Source: Polynucleobacter sp. 31A-FELB (lineage in GTDB: Bacteria > Pseudomonadota > Gammaproteobacteria > Burkholderiales > Burkholderiaceae). From it: a stretch of 40,289 nt of DNA. The notes beneath the pieces are model-generated. The model was not told the origin of the DNA. It did no database searches and saw only the letters and a list, made by a program, of their open reading frames with translations. Each line of letters begins with the position of its first letter. The first letter of the stretch is position 1. Of this stretch, positions 29,915 to 40,165 are shown piece after piece. The stretch spans positions 1 to 40,289 of the forward strand of contig NZ_JACVOO010000019.1 in assembly GCF_018882405.1 (NCBI RefSeq), written 5' to 3'. Both the position numbers and the translations under genes were made by a program.

Positions 29915-31104
29915 TGTCTGTTAAGCAAGTTGCTATCCTAGGATCTACGGGATCGATTGGTGTCAACACCTTAGATGTGATTCGGGCTCATCCCGAGCGC
30001 TTCAAAGTTGTTGCTCTGACTGCTGCTAAACAAATTGATCGTTTAGCTGAGCAATGTATTGAGTTCAAGCCAAGCATTGCGGTAGTGGCTGATGCTGATG
30101 GCGCCGCCAAGCTGAATCGTCTCTTGCAAGAAAAAAAGATTGTTACTCAAGTTCTCTATGGGCCTCAAGCCTTAGTCAGTGCGGTAACTGAATCTGGTTG
30201 CGACACCGTAATGGCGGCGATTGTTGGTGCTGCTGGTCTAGTTCCAGCCTTGGCTGCGGCGCAAGCAGGTAAGCGCGTATTGCTGGCCAATAAAGAAGCC
30301 TTGGTGATGTCGGGTAATTTATTTATGCAGGCTATGAAAGCGGGTGGTGGTGAGCTGCTCCCAATTGATAGTGAGCACAATGCAATTTTTCAATGTTTGC
30401 CAGATCGTTTCACCAAAAACCCTTCTGATCATTTTGGGGTTGAAGAACTTTGGTTAACTGCTTCAGGCGGACCCTTCAGGGATAAATCAATTGCAGATTT
30501 AGCAGGCATTACTCCGGAGCAAGCTTGCGCGCATCCAAACTGGGTGATGGGTAGAAAGATTTCGGTTGATTCGGCAACGATGATGAATAAAGGTCTCGAG
30601 GTGATTGAGGCTTTTTGGCTGTTTGGTTTGCCGCTAGAAAAGATTAAGGTCCTGATTCATCCACAGAGCGTAGTGCATTCCATGGTGCGCTACCGAGATG
30701 GCTCAGTTCTGGCGCAAATGGGTCAGCCTGATATGCGGACACCGATTGCTTATGGATTGGCTTGGCCTGAACGTATCGATGCTGGTGTCGCCCCCTTGAA
30801 TCTGACGCAGTTGGCTGGCCTGAGTTTTACGGAGCCTAATTTCACCCAATTTCCTTGCTTGAGTTTGGCCTTTGCTGCCGCAAAAGCAGGGGGTACTGCT
30901 CCAGCTGTATTAAATGCCGCCAATGAAGTTGCGGTTGCCGCTTTCTTGGATGATGGATTGGCTTACTTAAGCATTCCAAATGTGGTGGAGCACTGCTTAA
31001 ATGCCCTGTCTCCAGTGGCAGCCGATTCGCTTGAAACGATTCTTGAGACTGATGCCCTAGCTCGTCAAACTGCGAATCAGTTTATTCACGCAATTCAGAA
31101 ATAG
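29914..31104 (+). CDS. dxr: 1-deoxy-D-xylulose 5-phosphate reductoisomerase
   Basis: It catalyses the committed step of the MEP isoprenoid pathway, which feeds UppS upstream. The 396-residue protein starts [16 protein letters not shown], an NADPH-binding motif, and shows the metal- and substrate-binding segments [15 protein letters not shown] and [14 protein letters not shown]. The ATG at 29914 overlaps the cdsA stop codon by one base (TGATG) and is preferred to the in-frame TTG three bases earlier. Confidence 0.97.
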   Translation: MSVKQVAILGSTGSIGVNTLDVIRAHPERFKVVALTAAKQIDRLAEQCIEFKPSIAVVADADGAAKLNRLLQEKKIVTQVLYGPQALVSAVTESGCDTVMAAIVGAAGLVPALAAAQAGKRVLLANKEALVMSGNLFMQAMKAGGGELLPIDSEHNAIFQCLPDRFTKNPSDHFGVEELWLTASGGPFRDKSIADLAGITPEQACAHPNWVMGRKISVDSATMMNKGLEVIEAFWLFGLPLEKIKVLIHPQSVVHSMVRYRDGSVLAQMGQPDMRTPIAYGLAWPERIDAGVAPLNLTQLAGLSFTEPNFTQFPCLSLAFAAAKAGGTAPAVLNAANEVAVAAFLDDGLAYLSIPNVVEHCLNALSPVAADSLETILETDALARQTANQFIHAIQK

Positions 31105-31115
31105 ATCGGTAGATT

Positions 31116-32249
31116 TTGCAGGCTTTAATCACTCTTGGCGCATTCTTAGTCACACTGGGTGTATTGGTTAGCTTCCATGAATACGGCCATTTTTTGGCAG
31201 CTCGCTTGTGCGGTGTCAAAGTGCTTCGCTTTGCTCTGGGATTTGGTAAGCCGATCTTTACTTATCGTGCTAGCAACGGTACCGAGTGGGTTCTAGCTTC
31301 CATTCCTCTTGGCGGCTATGTCAAATTATTGGATGGTCGCGATAGTCAGCAAAAAATTCCGACACAAGAGCGCCCCCAGTCTTTTGATATAAAGCCACTA
31401 TGGCAGCGTTCTTTGATTGTGGCTGCAGGACCATTTGCCAATTTCCTATTGGCCATTATTTTATTTTCAGTGATTTATGTCTCAGGCGTCCCTCAGTTGC
31501 CGGCTCGACTCCAGGCTCCCCCTGAACAATCAATTGCCGCAAAATTAGGGGTGAGTGCGGGTGATGAGGTTATTGGCTGGCAATCTCTGTCATCTGACTA
31601 CAACAGCGCCCCCATTCTTGAAGAATTTGACCCCATACCAAGCTGGAATGCATTACGTTGGTTTTTATTGGATGCGATCACCGGAGAGCAGGGTTTTGCT
31701 TTGGAGATGCAGGACGCCTCTGGCGCTCGCCACGTTAAATCCTTCCGACAGGGCGATTTACCCCCAATTTCACCAGAATCTGACCCATTTCAAGCCTTGG
31801 GCTTGCTTCCGCAAGTTAGCCCACCATCGGAGTGGAAAGAGCTTAAATTAGGTCCTTTAGATGCCCTAGGTTTTGCAACCCAAAGGGTCTATTTGATCAC
31901 CAAGGTCTCCGCGAGGCTGATGCTCGGTTTGTTTACCGGCAAAACAACCCTAAAACAGCTTGGCGGGCCATTGAGTATTGCGGATATGGCGGGGAAGTCC
32001 GCTCAGGTTGGTTGGCAGCCATTTATTGCCTTCCTGGCTCTCATGAGTATCAGTATTGGACTCTTGAATTTAGTGCCCTTACCAATGCTAGATGGGGGTC
32101 AGCTCCTGTATGATGCATGGGAGTTGGTTGCTGGTAAGCGAATTTCTTTATCCCTGCAGGAAAAGCTCCAAAAAGTGGGTTTTTTGCTGTTGATATCGCT
32201 TTCCTTGCTGGCCTTGTTTAACGATTTGCAACGCTACCTTTCACCTTGA
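31116..32249 (+). CDS. rseP: Site-2 protease RseP, short form
   Basis: RseP cuts transmembrane anti-sigma factors and signal-peptide remnants in the inner membrane. The zinc motif HEYGH is at H21-E22-H25 and the second active-site motif NLVPLPMLDGG at 318-328, with D326 as the third ligand. Only about 115 residues lie between the first hydrophobic part and the central membrane segment, enough for one PDZ-like domain rather than the usual two, and the total of 377 is clearly shorter than the roughly 450 of E. coli RseP. The start is TTG; no other start would retain HExxH. It overlaps bamA by four bases. Confidence 0.92.
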   Translation: MQALITLGAFLVTLGVLVSFHEYGHFLAARLCGVKVLRFALGFGKPIFTYRASNGTEWVLASIPLGGYVKLLDGRDSQQKIPTQERPQSFDIKPLWQRSLIVAAGPFANFLLAIILFSVIYVSGVPQLPARLQAPPEQSIAAKLGVSAGDEVIGWQSLSSDYNSAPILEEFDPIPSWNALRWFLLDAITGEQGFALEMQDASGARHVKSFRQGDLPPISPESDPFQALGLLPQVSPPSEWKELKLGPLDALGFATQRVYLITKVSARLMLGLFTGKTTLKQLGGPLSIADMAGKSAQVGWQPFIAFLALMSISIGLLNLVPLPMLDGGQLLYDAWELVAGKRISLSLQEKLQKVGFLLLISLSLLALFNDLQRYLSP

Positions 32250-34594
32250 ATTTTCTGAATCTCTCTTTTCGCTCCGTAACTCGATTTGTTGCCCAAGTCG
32301 CCCTTATTCTTGCTGCTGGATTTTGCGTAAACGTACAAGCGGCTGACTCTTTCGTTATTAAAGATATTCGAATTGAGGGTTTGCAGCGAGTGGAGCCGGG
32401 TACCGTATTTAGTTACTTGCCAGTTCAAGTTGGCGATACCTTCACTGAAGAGAAGAGTGCGGAAGCTATTAAGGTGCTCTACAGCACCGGCTTTTTCCGA
32501 GATGTGCAGATTCAAGCACAAGGCAATGTACTAATCGTGATCGTTGAAGAGCGCCCTACGATCTCCCGTATTGAATTTACTGGAATGAAAGAGTTTGACC
32601 AGGAGAATATTCGCAAGTCGCTTAAGGCGGTTGGCGTTGCTGAAGCTCGCTTCTACGATAAAGCTTTGGTTGATAAGGCTGAGCAAGAGCTTAAACGCGC
32701 ATATGTTGGTAAGGGGATGTATGCCGCTGAGGTGGTTGCAACTGTTACTCCAGTTGAGAGAAATCAGGTTGCCGTGTACTTCAATATAGATGAAGGACCT
32801 GTAGCGAAGATTCAGGAAATTAACTTCATTGGTAATAACGTATTTAGCGAAAGTACACTGAGGAGTCAGATGCAGCTAAAAACTGGCGGATGGCTTTCCT
32901 GGTATAGCAAAGACAATTTATATTCCAAGCAAAAGCTCACGGCTGACTTAGAGAACATTCGCTCTTATTACCTCAATCGTGGATATCTTGAGTTCGTCAT
33001 CGAATCTACCCAGGTTTCTATTACTCCAGACAAAAAAGGCATCTACCTTACGATCAGCATTCGTGAAGGCAATAAGTTCACCGTTAAGGATGTTCGTTTG
33101 GCCGGTGAGTTATTGGGCAAGGAGGCTGAATTGATTCAGCTGGTAACCCTTAAGCCTGGTGATACCTTTTCATCTGCCAAGCTCACTGAGAGCACTAAGG
33201 CTATTGCAGAGATTTTGGGTTCTTACGGTTATGCATTTGCAACCATTAATCCGCAACCTGATATTCGTCGAGATTTAAGCGAGGTTGATTTGACTCTCGT
33301 GGTAGATCCAGGTCGTCGTGTTTATGTCCGTCAGGTGAATATCTCTGGTAACGCCAAAACTCGAGATATGGTGGTTCGTCGTGAAATGCGCCAGTTTGAA
33401 AGTTCATGGTTCGATAGCGAAAAGATTGATCTATCCAAAAAACGTCTAGGTCGTTTGGGTTATTTCACGGAGACCGACGTTTCTACACAGGACGTTCCTG
33501 GATCTCCGGATCAAGTGGATGTTAATGTGAAGGTGACTGAAAAGCCAACTGGCGCAGTAACTCTTGGGGCAGGCTTCTCTTCAACCGAAAAATTGATCCT
33601 CTCTGCGGGTATTAATCAAGAGAATGCCTTTGGTACGGGCACGGCCGTAGGTCTAAATATGTCTCTCGGTAAGATTAACCAAAGCTTAGCTTTGTCAAAC
33701 TACGATCCTTACTTTACTGAAGACGGCATCAGTCGTTACACTGATTTGTTCTACAGATCATCTAAGCCACTGTATTACATTGGCGATCCTGACTATCAAA
33801 TTAAGTCGGTAGGATCAAATATTAAATTTGGCGTTCCCTACACTGAGGTTGATCGCGTTTTCTTTGGAACTGGTATTGAGGCATTTCAGATTAAATCTAC
33901 CTCCAATACGCCTCAGCCTTATCTGAATTACATGGTGGATTATGGTGCTGCTGCACCTGGCTATCCTGCAACCCTTAATACGTACAACGTTCCAATCACT
34001 GTTGGTTGGTCACGTGATGGTCGCGATAGCGCCTTAATCCCATCAACTGGCTCTTTGCAGCAATTGAATGCTGAGGTGGGGACGCCAGTGGGCAATATGA
34101 TGTTCTACCGCCTGTTTGGTCAGTATCAAAAGTACCACTCTTTCTCAAAGGCCAACATCCTATCCTTTAACGGTGAGGTTGGTTACGGTGAGGCCTACGG
34201 CAAGTACCCATTCCCGATTACCAAAAACTACTATGTTGGTGGCATTGGATCAGTTCGAGGCTATTCACCGGGATCTCTTGGACCCACTTATTACAATGTC
34301 AATACAGGCACCAATCAGCCTACCGGCGGACAGTCTAAGATTGTTACTAACGTTGAGTACACCGTGCCAGTACCTGGATCTGGGGTTGATAAAACCTTGC
34401 GAGTATTTGGCTTCGTAGATGGCGGTAATGTCTACGGTGAGAATATCAATCTTGTCTTGCGATATTCTTATGGCTTGGGTTTATCATGGATATCACCACT
34501 TGGCCCACTGAAATTCAGTTATGGTATTCCGATCAAATCGTTACCAACGGATAATATTCAGCGTTTGCAGTTCCAGGTGGGTACAGCGTTTTAA
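32246..34594 (+). CDS. bamA: Outer-membrane protein assembly factor BamA
   Basis: BamA is the core of the machine that folds beta barrels into the outer membrane. The 782-residue product has a signal peptide (about 1-32, cleavage in VQA|AD), five POTRA domains over about 36-435, and a C-terminal 16-strand barrel ending in aromatic F. The surface-antigen motif VRGY (in GSVRGYSPGSLGP) is present in the barrel. The start is TTG within the rseP stop codon (TTGA), as no ATG is available before the signal peptide. It is followed by skp and lpxD as in most proteobacteria. Confidence 0.97.
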   Translation: MNFLNLSFRSVTRFVAQVALILAAGFCVNVQAADSFVIKDIRIEGLQRVEPGTVFSYLPVQVGDTFTEEKSAEAIKVLYSTGFFRDVQIQAQGNVLIVIVEERPTISRIEFTGMKEFDQENIRKSLKAVGVAEARFYDKALVDKAEQELKRAYVGKGMYAAEVVATVTPVERNQVAVYFNIDEGPVAKIQEINFIGNNVFSESTLRSQMQLKTGGWLSWYSKDNLYSKQKLTADLENIRSYYLNRGYLEFVIESTQVSITPDKKGIYLTISIREGNKFTVKDVRLAGELLGKEAELIQLVTLKPGDTFSSAKLTESTKAIAEILGSYGYAFATINPQPDIRRDLSEVDLTLVVDPGRRVYVRQVNISGNAKTRDMVVRREMRQFESSWFDSEKIDLSKKRLGRLGYFTETDVSTQDVPGSPDQVDVNVKVTEKPTGAVTLGAGFSSTEKLILSAGINQENAFGTGTAVGLNMSLGKINQSLALSNYDPYFTEDGISRYTDLFYRSSKPLYYIGDPDYQIKSVGSNIKFGVPYTEVDRVFFGTGIEAFQIKSTSNTPQPYLNYMVDYGAAAPGYPATLNTYNVPITVGWSRDGRDSALIPSTGSLQQLNAEVGTPVGNMMFYRLFGQYQKYHSFSKANILSFNGEVGYGEAYGKYPFPITKNYYVGGIGSVRGYSPGSLGPTYYNVNTGTNQPTGGQSKIVTNVEYTVPVPGSGVDKTLRVFGFVDGGNVYGENINLVLRYSYGLGLSWISPLGPLKFSYGIPIKSLPTDNIQRLQFQVGTAF

Positions 34595-34612
34595 TTGTTT
34601 AAGGAAAGTTTT

Positions 34613-35140
34613 ATGAAGCTTCGTCAATCTTCTAAATGGATTCAGTACAGCTTAATTGCTGCTTATTCACTAATCGCATTGCCACAAGCATTCGCACAAG
34701 ATGCTGGAACTCGGGTTGCAGCTGTTAACGTTGAAAAAGTTTTCAACGAATCCAATATGGCCAAAGCAAGCCAAACTAAATTGCAAAATGAATTCATGAA
34801 GCGTCAGAATGAAATTCGTGACAGCGCTCAAAAAATTAAGTCTGCCGCTGAAAAGTTGGACCGTGATTCTGCTGTAATGTCTGAGGCGGATCGTGTTCGT
34901 CGTCAACGCGAACTGTCAGATCAAGATCGCGAACTGCAGCGCAAACAACGCGAATACACTGAAGATCTAAATCAGCGCAACTTTGAAGAGCGTGCCAAGA
35001 TTGCTGAAAAAGCAAATCAAGCTCTCAAGCAAATTGCTGACCAAAGAAAAATTGATGTCATTATTCAAGATCCAGCCTATGCCAATCCAAAGGTTGATGT
35101 TACTGATGATGTCATCAAGGCTTTGAATAGTCTCAAGTAA
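34613..35140 (+). CDS. skp: Periplasmic chaperone Skp/OmpH
   Basis: Skp holds unfolded outer-membrane proteins on their way to BamA. The 175-residue precursor has a signal peptide (1-28, cleavage after AFA) and a charged, helical body (about 50-140) that forms the tentacles of the trimer, with a beta end segment near [13 protein letters not shown]. The ATG at 34613 is chosen because AAGGAAAG lies just before it and the product then starts with a proper signal peptide; the frame is open back to the bamA stop. Confidence 0.93.
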   Translation: MKLRQSSKWIQYSLIAAYSLIALPQAFAQDAGTRVAAVNVEKVFNESNMAKASQTKLQNEFMKRQNEIRDSAQKIKSAAEKLDRDSAVMSEADRVRRQRELSDQDRELQRKQREYTEDLNQRNFEERAKIAEKANQALKQIADQRKIDVIIQDPAYANPKVDVTDDVIKALNSLK

Positions 35141-35145
35141 GTTTT

Positions 35146-36201
35146 ATGCCCACCGCCATCGAGCTGGCCGAACAGTTTCAAGTAAGCTTGGTGGGGGATG
35201 GCTCCCTCGCGCTTCAGGGTCTCGCTCCTCTCGAGCGAGCCCAGTCAAGCCAAATCTCGTTTCTTTCCAATCCCCTGTATCGTCAGCAGGCTAGTGATAG
35301 CGCTGCTGGTGGCTTAATTGTTAGCCAGTCGGATTTGGATTTTCTTCAGGCAAATCCAAGCGCAAACTCTGCGCAGCGCGTGTATTTTGTCTCTAAAAAT
35401 CCATATGCAACTTTTGCCAGAATGGCGCAGCACTTTGCCAAGGCAACTGCACCTATCTATACTCCTGGTGTGCATCCTAGCGCGGCAATAGATTCATCAG
35501 TCAGTATTCCTGCTTCATGTCATATCGGACCTTTTGTGCAAATTGGTCCTGGCGTGAAATTGGGTGAGCGCGTTACCTTGTTGGGCAATACCTCAATCTC
35601 TAGAAACTCCAGTATTGCTAGTGACACTTTGATTTATCCCAATGTTTCCCTTTATTCAGAAACCACGATTGGCGAGCGCTGCATTATTCATAGCGGTGCT
35701 GTGATTGGTGCTGATGGCTTTGGTTTTGCCCCTGATTTTTCTGCCACTGGTGCCGAGTGGGTCAAGATTCCTCAGACTGGCACTGTAGTGATTGGTAATG
35801 ATGTTGAGATTGGTGCATCCACTACGATTGATCGTGGCGCAATGAGTGACACCATCATAGGCAATGGAACTAAGATTGATAACCAAGTGCAAATTGCGCA
35901 CAACGTAGTGGTTGGCAATTGCTGCGTGATTGCTGGTTGTGCGGCGATCTCGGGGAGCACCAAAATTGGAAACTTCTGCATCATTGGTGGCGCTGCTAAC
36001 TTTGCAGGTCATCTCACTATTGCTGACAGAACCACCGTGTCTGGAAATACTTCGATTATTCGCTCCATCGCTGAACCAGGCCAGCACTACACGGGTGTCT
36101 ACCCGTCAATGCTTCATAGTGCGTGGGAGAAAAATGCAGCCATTTTGCGGGGTCTAGATAAAATACGTCAACGCCTACGATTATTAGACAAATCTAAATA
36201 G
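35146..36201 (+). CDS. lpxD: UDP-3-O-(3-hydroxyacyl)glucosamine N-acyltransferase
   Basis: LpxD performs the third step of lipid A synthesis, adding the second hydroxyacyl chain. The 351-residue protein has the N-terminal uridine-binding domain (to about 100), a left-handed beta helix of hexapeptide repeats (105-310), the catalytic His252 in QIAHNVVVG and a C-terminal helix. The ATG starts five bases after skp. Length is normal. Confidence 0.97.
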   Translation: MPTAIELAEQFQVSLVGDGSLALQGLAPLERAQSSQISFLSNPLYRQQASDSAAGGLIVSQSDLDFLQANPSANSAQRVYFVSKNPYATFARMAQHFAKATAPIYTPGVHPSAAIDSSVSIPASCHIGPFVQIGPGVKLGERVTLLGNTSISRNSSIASDTLIYPNVSLYSETTIGERCIIHSGAVIGADGFGFAPDFSATGAEWVKIPQTGTVVIGNDVEIGASTTIDRGAMSDTIIGNGTKIDNQVQIAHNVVVGNCCVIAGCAAISGSTKIGNFCIIGGAANFAGHLTIADRTTVSGNTSIIRSIAEPGQHYTGVYPSMLHSAWEKNAAILRGLDKIRQRLRLLDKSK

Positions 36202-36249
36202 ATCACCACCACATTACAAAATTAGAAACTTTATTCAGCAGGTAAATAC

Positions 36250-36699
36250 ATGAGCAAACCTATCGCTATCGACATCAATCAAATTTTGAAGTTGTTGCCA
36301 CACCGGTACCCATTTTTATTGGTTGACCGCGTCTTAGAGATCGAGCCTCGTCAAAGCATTACTGCTTTAAAGAATGTCACCATGAATGAGCCATTCTTTC
36401 AGGGGCACTTTCCCGATTTTCCAGTGATGCCTGGTGTTTTGATTATTGAAGCGCTTGCTCAAACTGCTGCACTCCTTACTTTTTCAGAAGTCCGTGAAGA
36501 GAATGCGATTTATTACTTCGCAGGTATTGATGGAGCGCGTTTTAAGAAGCCGGTATTGCCTGGCGATCAACTGATTATGACGGCCAAGTTAGAGCGTGAG
36601 CGTGCTGGCATCTATAAATTCCAGGTGCAAGCTACTGTAGATGGTGAGTTGGCTGCAGAAGCCAATATTACTTGTGCTGTTCGTACGAAAGGTGCGTAA
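36250..36699 (+). CDS. fabZ: 3-hydroxyacyl-ACP dehydratase FabZ
   Basis: FabZ dehydrates hydroxyacyl-ACP in fatty acid elongation and so competes with LpxA and LpxD for the same substrate. The 149-residue hot-dog-fold protein has the catalytic H53 in [11 protein letters not shown] and E67 in IIEALAQ. Its stop codon overlaps the lpxA start by one base (TAATG). A 48-base gap separates it from lpxD. Confidence 0.97.
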   Translation: MSKPIAIDINQILKLLPHRYPFLLVDRVLEIEPRQSITALKNVTMNEPFFQGHFPDFPVMPGVLIIEALAQTAALLTFSEVREENAIYYFAGIDGARFKKPVLPGDQLIMTAKLERERAGIYKFQVQATVDGELAAEANITCAVRTKGA

Positions 36700-37496
36700 T
36701 GACTCGGATTCATGCATCCGCAGTAGTTGATAGTAAAGCTGAGCTCGCTAGCGACGTAGAGATTGGCCCATATTCTGTTATTGGACCAAATGTCAAAATT
36801 GGGGCTGGTAGCAAGATTGGATCTCATACCGTAATCGAGGGTTACACCACGATCGGTAAAGAAAATACCTTTGCTCACTTTGCCGCAATTGGTGGCGCCC
36901 CTCAGGACATGAAATACCGTGGCGAACCAACTCAATTGATTATTGGCGATCGCAATACGATTCGTGAGTTCACCACCATTCACACTGGTACATCTCAAGA
37001 TGTGGGCATTACCCGCATCGGTAATGACAACTGGATCATGGCTTATGTGCACATTGCACATGACTGCCAAATTGGCAACCACACGATTTTCTCAAGCAAT
37101 GCACAAATTGCTGGTCACGTGAAGGTGGGTGATTGGGCAATTATGGGCGGCATGTCAGGCGTTCACCAGTTTGTTCGCATTGGTCAGCATGCCATGCTCG
37201 GTGGTGCCTCTGCCTTAGTTCAAGACATCCCACCGTTTGTGATTGCGGCCGGAGATAAGGCTTCTCCACATGGTATTAACGTGGAAGGCCTCAAGCGTCG
37301 CGGTTTCTCAAGCGAAACCATTTCAGCATTGCGTCAGGCCTACAAGGTTCTCTATAAAGATGGCCTCAGCTTTGAAGAGGCTAAAGTAGAGATTCAGAAG
37401 ATGGCGCTAGCTAGCGCATCTGATGCTGCTACTGCAGAAAAGCTGACAGAGTTCCATGACTTTATTGCCGCCTCCACGCGCGGCATTATCCGATAG
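36699..37496 (+). CDS. lpxA: UDP-N-acetylglucosamine O-acyltransferase
   Basis: LpxA starts lipid A synthesis by adding a 3-hydroxyacyl chain to UDP-GlcNAc. The 265-residue protein has hexapeptide repeats over about 1-190, the catalytic H121 in [10 protein letters not shown], and a C-terminal helical domain. The ATG at 36699, embedded in the fabZ stop, is preferred to an in-frame ATG at 36672 inside fabZ, because [10 protein letters not shown] is the family beginning. The acyl-chain length cannot be told from sequence by eye. Confidence 0.97.
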   Translation: MTRIHASAVVDSKAELASDVEIGPYSVIGPNVKIGAGSKIGSHTVIEGYTTIGKENTFAHFAAIGGAPQDMKYRGEPTQLIIGDRNTIREFTTIHTGTSQDVGITRIGNDNWIMAYVHIAHDCQIGNHTIFSSNAQIAGHVKVGDWAIMGGMSGVHQFVRIGQHAMLGGASALVQDIPPFVIAAGDKASPHGINVEGLKRRGFSSETISALRQAYKVLYKDGLSFEEAKVEIQKMALASASDAATAEKLTEFHDFIAASTRGIIR

Positions 37497-37506
37497 AGTA
37501 GAGCTA

Positions 37507-38709
37507 GTGTCTAAACTTGCTTGTGTTGCCGGAGAGCCTTCGGGTGACTTGCTGGCAGCGCCAGTACTCAGTGCGCTAAAGCAGATTCCTGATACCTCCG
37601 ATTTGGAGGTTTACGGTATTGGTGGACCTCGCATGCAAGCAGAGGGCCTAAGGTCTGATTGGCCTATGGAGACCCTCAGTGTTCGTGGATACGTTGAGGC
37701 TATCAAGCAGCTGCCCGCTATTCTGAAACTGCGCAAAGAGCTCATTAGCAATCTTACAGGTGAGGGGCGTCCCGATGTATATCTCGGCATTGATGCCCCC
37801 GATTTCAATTTAGGTGTGGAGTTGGCTTTGCGTAAAGCCGGCATTCCCACCTTACATTTTGTTTCTCCATCGATTTGGGCGTGGCGAGCAGGGCGCATTA
37901 CGAAGATCAAGCAAGCGGTTGAACGCATGCTCTGCATCTTCCCTTTTGAAACTGAGATCTATGAGCGCGCCGGCATTAGCGCGACTTATGTTGGGCATCC
38001 TCTAGCTAGCGAAATTCCGCTTGAGCCAAATCCAGCCTCAGCCAAACAAAGAATCGAGCAAGCATTAAACCTATCCACCAATGCATTAAATGGAATTGTT
38101 GTTTCAGTTCTACCGGGCAGTCGCGGTTCAGAAATTGAACTTATTGCGCCAGTCTTTTTTGAAACCATGGACGAGCTTGTGAAGCGCATGCCAGGGCAGT
38201 CTCTACATTTTGTGATCCCGGTAGCAACCCCGCGCTTGCGAGCACCACTCGAGGCTTTACTGAAAAACACGCTAGAGAAGAATCCAAGCCTGAATATTTA
38301 TTTAATCGATGGTGAGGCGGATGCGGTCCTGGAAGCCGCTGATGTTGTGTTGATTGCTAGTGGTACTGCAACATTGCAGGCTGCGCTCTGGAAAAAGCCG
38401 ATGGTGATTTCGTATAAGGTGCCTTGGCTGACAGCGCAGATTATGAAACGACAGGGATATCTGCCTTATGTTGGGCTCCCTAATATTTTGTGCGGTGAGT
38501 TCGTTGTCCCTGAGCTTCTTCAGGATGATGCGACCCCAAGTAAATTAGCTGATGCCTTATTGACTTGGTTAAATAACCCTAACAAAGTTGCTCAATTAAA
38601 AGCACGTTTTGCAGAAATGCATGAGACCTTACGTAGGCCAACCGGTCTATTGGTTGCTCAAGCTGTGGCGCAAACGATTGCTGCAACGAAAAGTCGGAAT
38701 TCTGTGTGA
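37507..38709 (+). CDS. lpxB: Lipid A disaccharide synthase
   Basis: LpxB joins UDP-diacylglucosamine and lipid X to the disaccharide core of lipid A. The product (400 residues from GTG at 37507) is a GT19-type glycosyltransferase, with AGEPSGD near the N-terminus, YVGHPL at the domain border and LPGSRGSEI in the second domain. The GTG is preferred to an in-frame ATG at 37456, which would overlap lpxA by 41 bases and add a non-conserved leader, but no strong Shine-Dalgarno site settles it. The stop overlaps the rnhB start. Confidence 0.93.
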   Translation: MSKLACVAGEPSGDLLAAPVLSALKQIPDTSDLEVYGIGGPRMQAEGLRSDWPMETLSVRGYVEAIKQLPAILKLRKELISNLTGEGRPDVYLGIDAPDFNLGVELALRKAGIPTLHFVSPSIWAWRAGRITKIKQAVERMLCIFPFETEIYERAGISATYVGHPLASEIPLEPNPASAKQRIEQALNLSTNALNGIVVSVLPGSRGSEIELIAPVFFETMDELVKRMPGQSLHFVIPVATPRLRAPLEALLKNTLEKNPSLNIYLIDGEADAVLEAADVVLIASGTATLQAALWKKPMVISYKVPWLTAQIMKRQGYLPYVGLPNILCGEFVVPELLQDDATPSKLADALLTWLNNPNKVAQLKARFAEMHETLRRPTGLLVAQAVAQTIAATKSRNSV

Positions 38710-39299
38710 GTGTAATTTGGGTATGTGGTGTTGATGAGGCAGGGCGTGGCCCATTGGCTGGGGCGGTTGTCGCTGGTGCTGTCGTTCTTGATCCCGAAAA
38801 CCCTATTGCTGGTTTAAAAGATTCTAAAAAGTTATCGGCTGCCAGACGCGAGTTTCTATTTGAGCAAATTCAGCTTAAGGCAAAAGCCTGGGGTATCGGT
38901 GAAGCAAGCCCAGCCGAGATTGATCAAATCAATATTCTGCAGGCGACAATGTTAGCGATGCGCCGTGCAATTGAGGATCTCACTACACGCTTGGGCGGCT
39001 GGCCAGACAAAGCTTTAATTGATGGAAATCGCTGCCCTGAACTTCCGATTTCGGCAGAGGCTATTGTCAAAGGCGACACCAAGGAGCCCGCTATCTCGGC
39101 GGCCTCGATCTTGGCTAAGGTCACACGTGATCGTCAGATGATGGCTTTACATGAATTGCACCCCCAATATGGATTTGCTCAACACATGGGCTATCCAACA
39201 GAGGCACATTTTGCTGCCTTAAAGGAATTTGGAGCCTGCGATCAACATCGTCGGAGCTTTTCACCAGTTCGCAATGTCTTGGCTCTGCATAGCCGATAA
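38706..39299 (+). CDS. rnhB: Ribonuclease HII
   Basis: RNase HII removes single ribonucleotides and RNA primers from DNA. The 197-residue protein begins with the active-site motif VDEAGRG (D10, E11) and holds [13 protein letters not shown] and the later [13 protein letters not shown] segment. The start is GTG overlapping the lpxB stop by four bases (GTGA). lpxB-rnhB adjacency is common in proteobacteria. Confidence 0.96.
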   Translation: MSVIWVCGVDEAGRGPLAGAVVAGAVVLDPENPIAGLKDSKKLSAARREFLFEQIQLKAKAWGIGEASPAEIDQINILQATMLAMRRAIEDLTTRLGGWPDKALIDGNRCPELPISAEAIVKGDTKEPAISAASILAKVTRDRQMMALHELHPQYGFAQHMGYPTEAHFAALKEFGACDQHRRSFSPVRNVLALHSR

Positions 39300-39307
39300 T
39301 CATAATT

Positions 39308-40132
39308 ATGAAAATGGAATTTATCAGCTCAAAAGACAATTCCTTGTTTAAGGAAATTCGTCAATTACAAGCGACTGGCCCCAAGGGTCAGAAGGCCCGA
39401 TTTGCTTGTGGCCAGGCTTTGCTGGAAGGCATTCATTTGGTTCAAACTTGGGTTGGTAATCCAGCGCTCAAGACCTTGATTACCTCCGAATTGGGTTTGC
39501 AGAATCCAGAGATTGCCCAGGCCGTCTACGACCATGTAGAAATTTGTCCTGAGACTCGCGTTTATCAATTGGATAAGGGTCTCTGGGATTTGCTATCTGA
39601 TTTGGTAAATGCCCCGCAAATTGCGGGATTGCTAGATCTTCCTGAGTCTGCCTTAAACCCACAAAAGTCAGTTGCGACGATTTCTGGCGATGTGATTATT
39701 TTGGATCGCATTCAGGATGCGGGTAATGTGGGTTCTATCTTGCGTACTGCGGCCGCAGCCGGTTTTACACAGGTCATTGCCTTAACTGGTTGCGCTCACT
39801 TGTGGTCAAGTAAGGTATTGCGTGCTGGCATGGGTGCCCATCGCTTATTAGATCTTTATGAGGGCTGGTCAGCTCCACAAGTACTCAGTGCCGTAACGGC
39901 ACCATTACTGGCTGCTACTGCCGATGGTGAGTTAGATCTCTTCAATATGCCCAAGGTATTAATGCATCCGGTTGCTTGGGTAATGGGCAGCGAAGGGCAG
40001 GGTGTTTCTGAAGACCTCATGGCTCAAGCTAAAGGCGTATCAATCCCGATTGATCCACGCGTTGAGTCTCTAAACGTATCTACCGCTGCGGCAGTGTGCT
40101 TGTTTGAGACCCTCAGAGTGAGGCGCGCTTAG
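39308..40132 (+). CDS. SpoU/TrmH-family RNA 2'-O-methyltransferase
   Basis: The 274-residue protein is a knotted SPOUT methyltransferase. The three family motifs are visible: NVGSILRT at 139-147 with catalytic-type R146, GSEGQGV around residue 223, and the SLNVSTAAAV segment near 252. The N-terminal 100 residues form a substrate-binding domain unlike that of RlmB, so the exact RNA target (rRNA or tRNA) is not assigned and no symbol is given. It starts eight bases after rnhB with ATG at 39308; a second ATG two codons later is possible. The gene ends 33 bases before the insertion sequence, so it is intact. Confidence 0.9.
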   Translation: MKMEFISSKDNSLFKEIRQLQATGPKGQKARFACGQALLEGIHLVQTWVGNPALKTLITSELGLQNPEIAQAVYDHVEICPETRVYQLDKGLWDLLSDLVNAPQIAGLLDLPESALNPQKSVATISGDVIILDRIQDAGNVGSILRTAAAAGFTQVIALTGCAHLWSSKVLRAGMGAHRLLDLYEGWSAPQVLSAVTAPLLAATADGELDLFNMPKVLMHPVAWVMGSEGQGVSEDLMAQAKGVSIPIDPRVESLNVSTAAAVCLFETLRVRRA

Positions 40133-40165
40133 ATAGTAGTTTTTTCACGAGGGGCCGCTTTCGGT

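Noticed and set aside
37456..37506. Longer LpxB from an ATG inside lpxA
   Set aside because: The extra 17 residues are proline-rich and unlike family N-termini; the conserved part begins just after the GTG at 37507.
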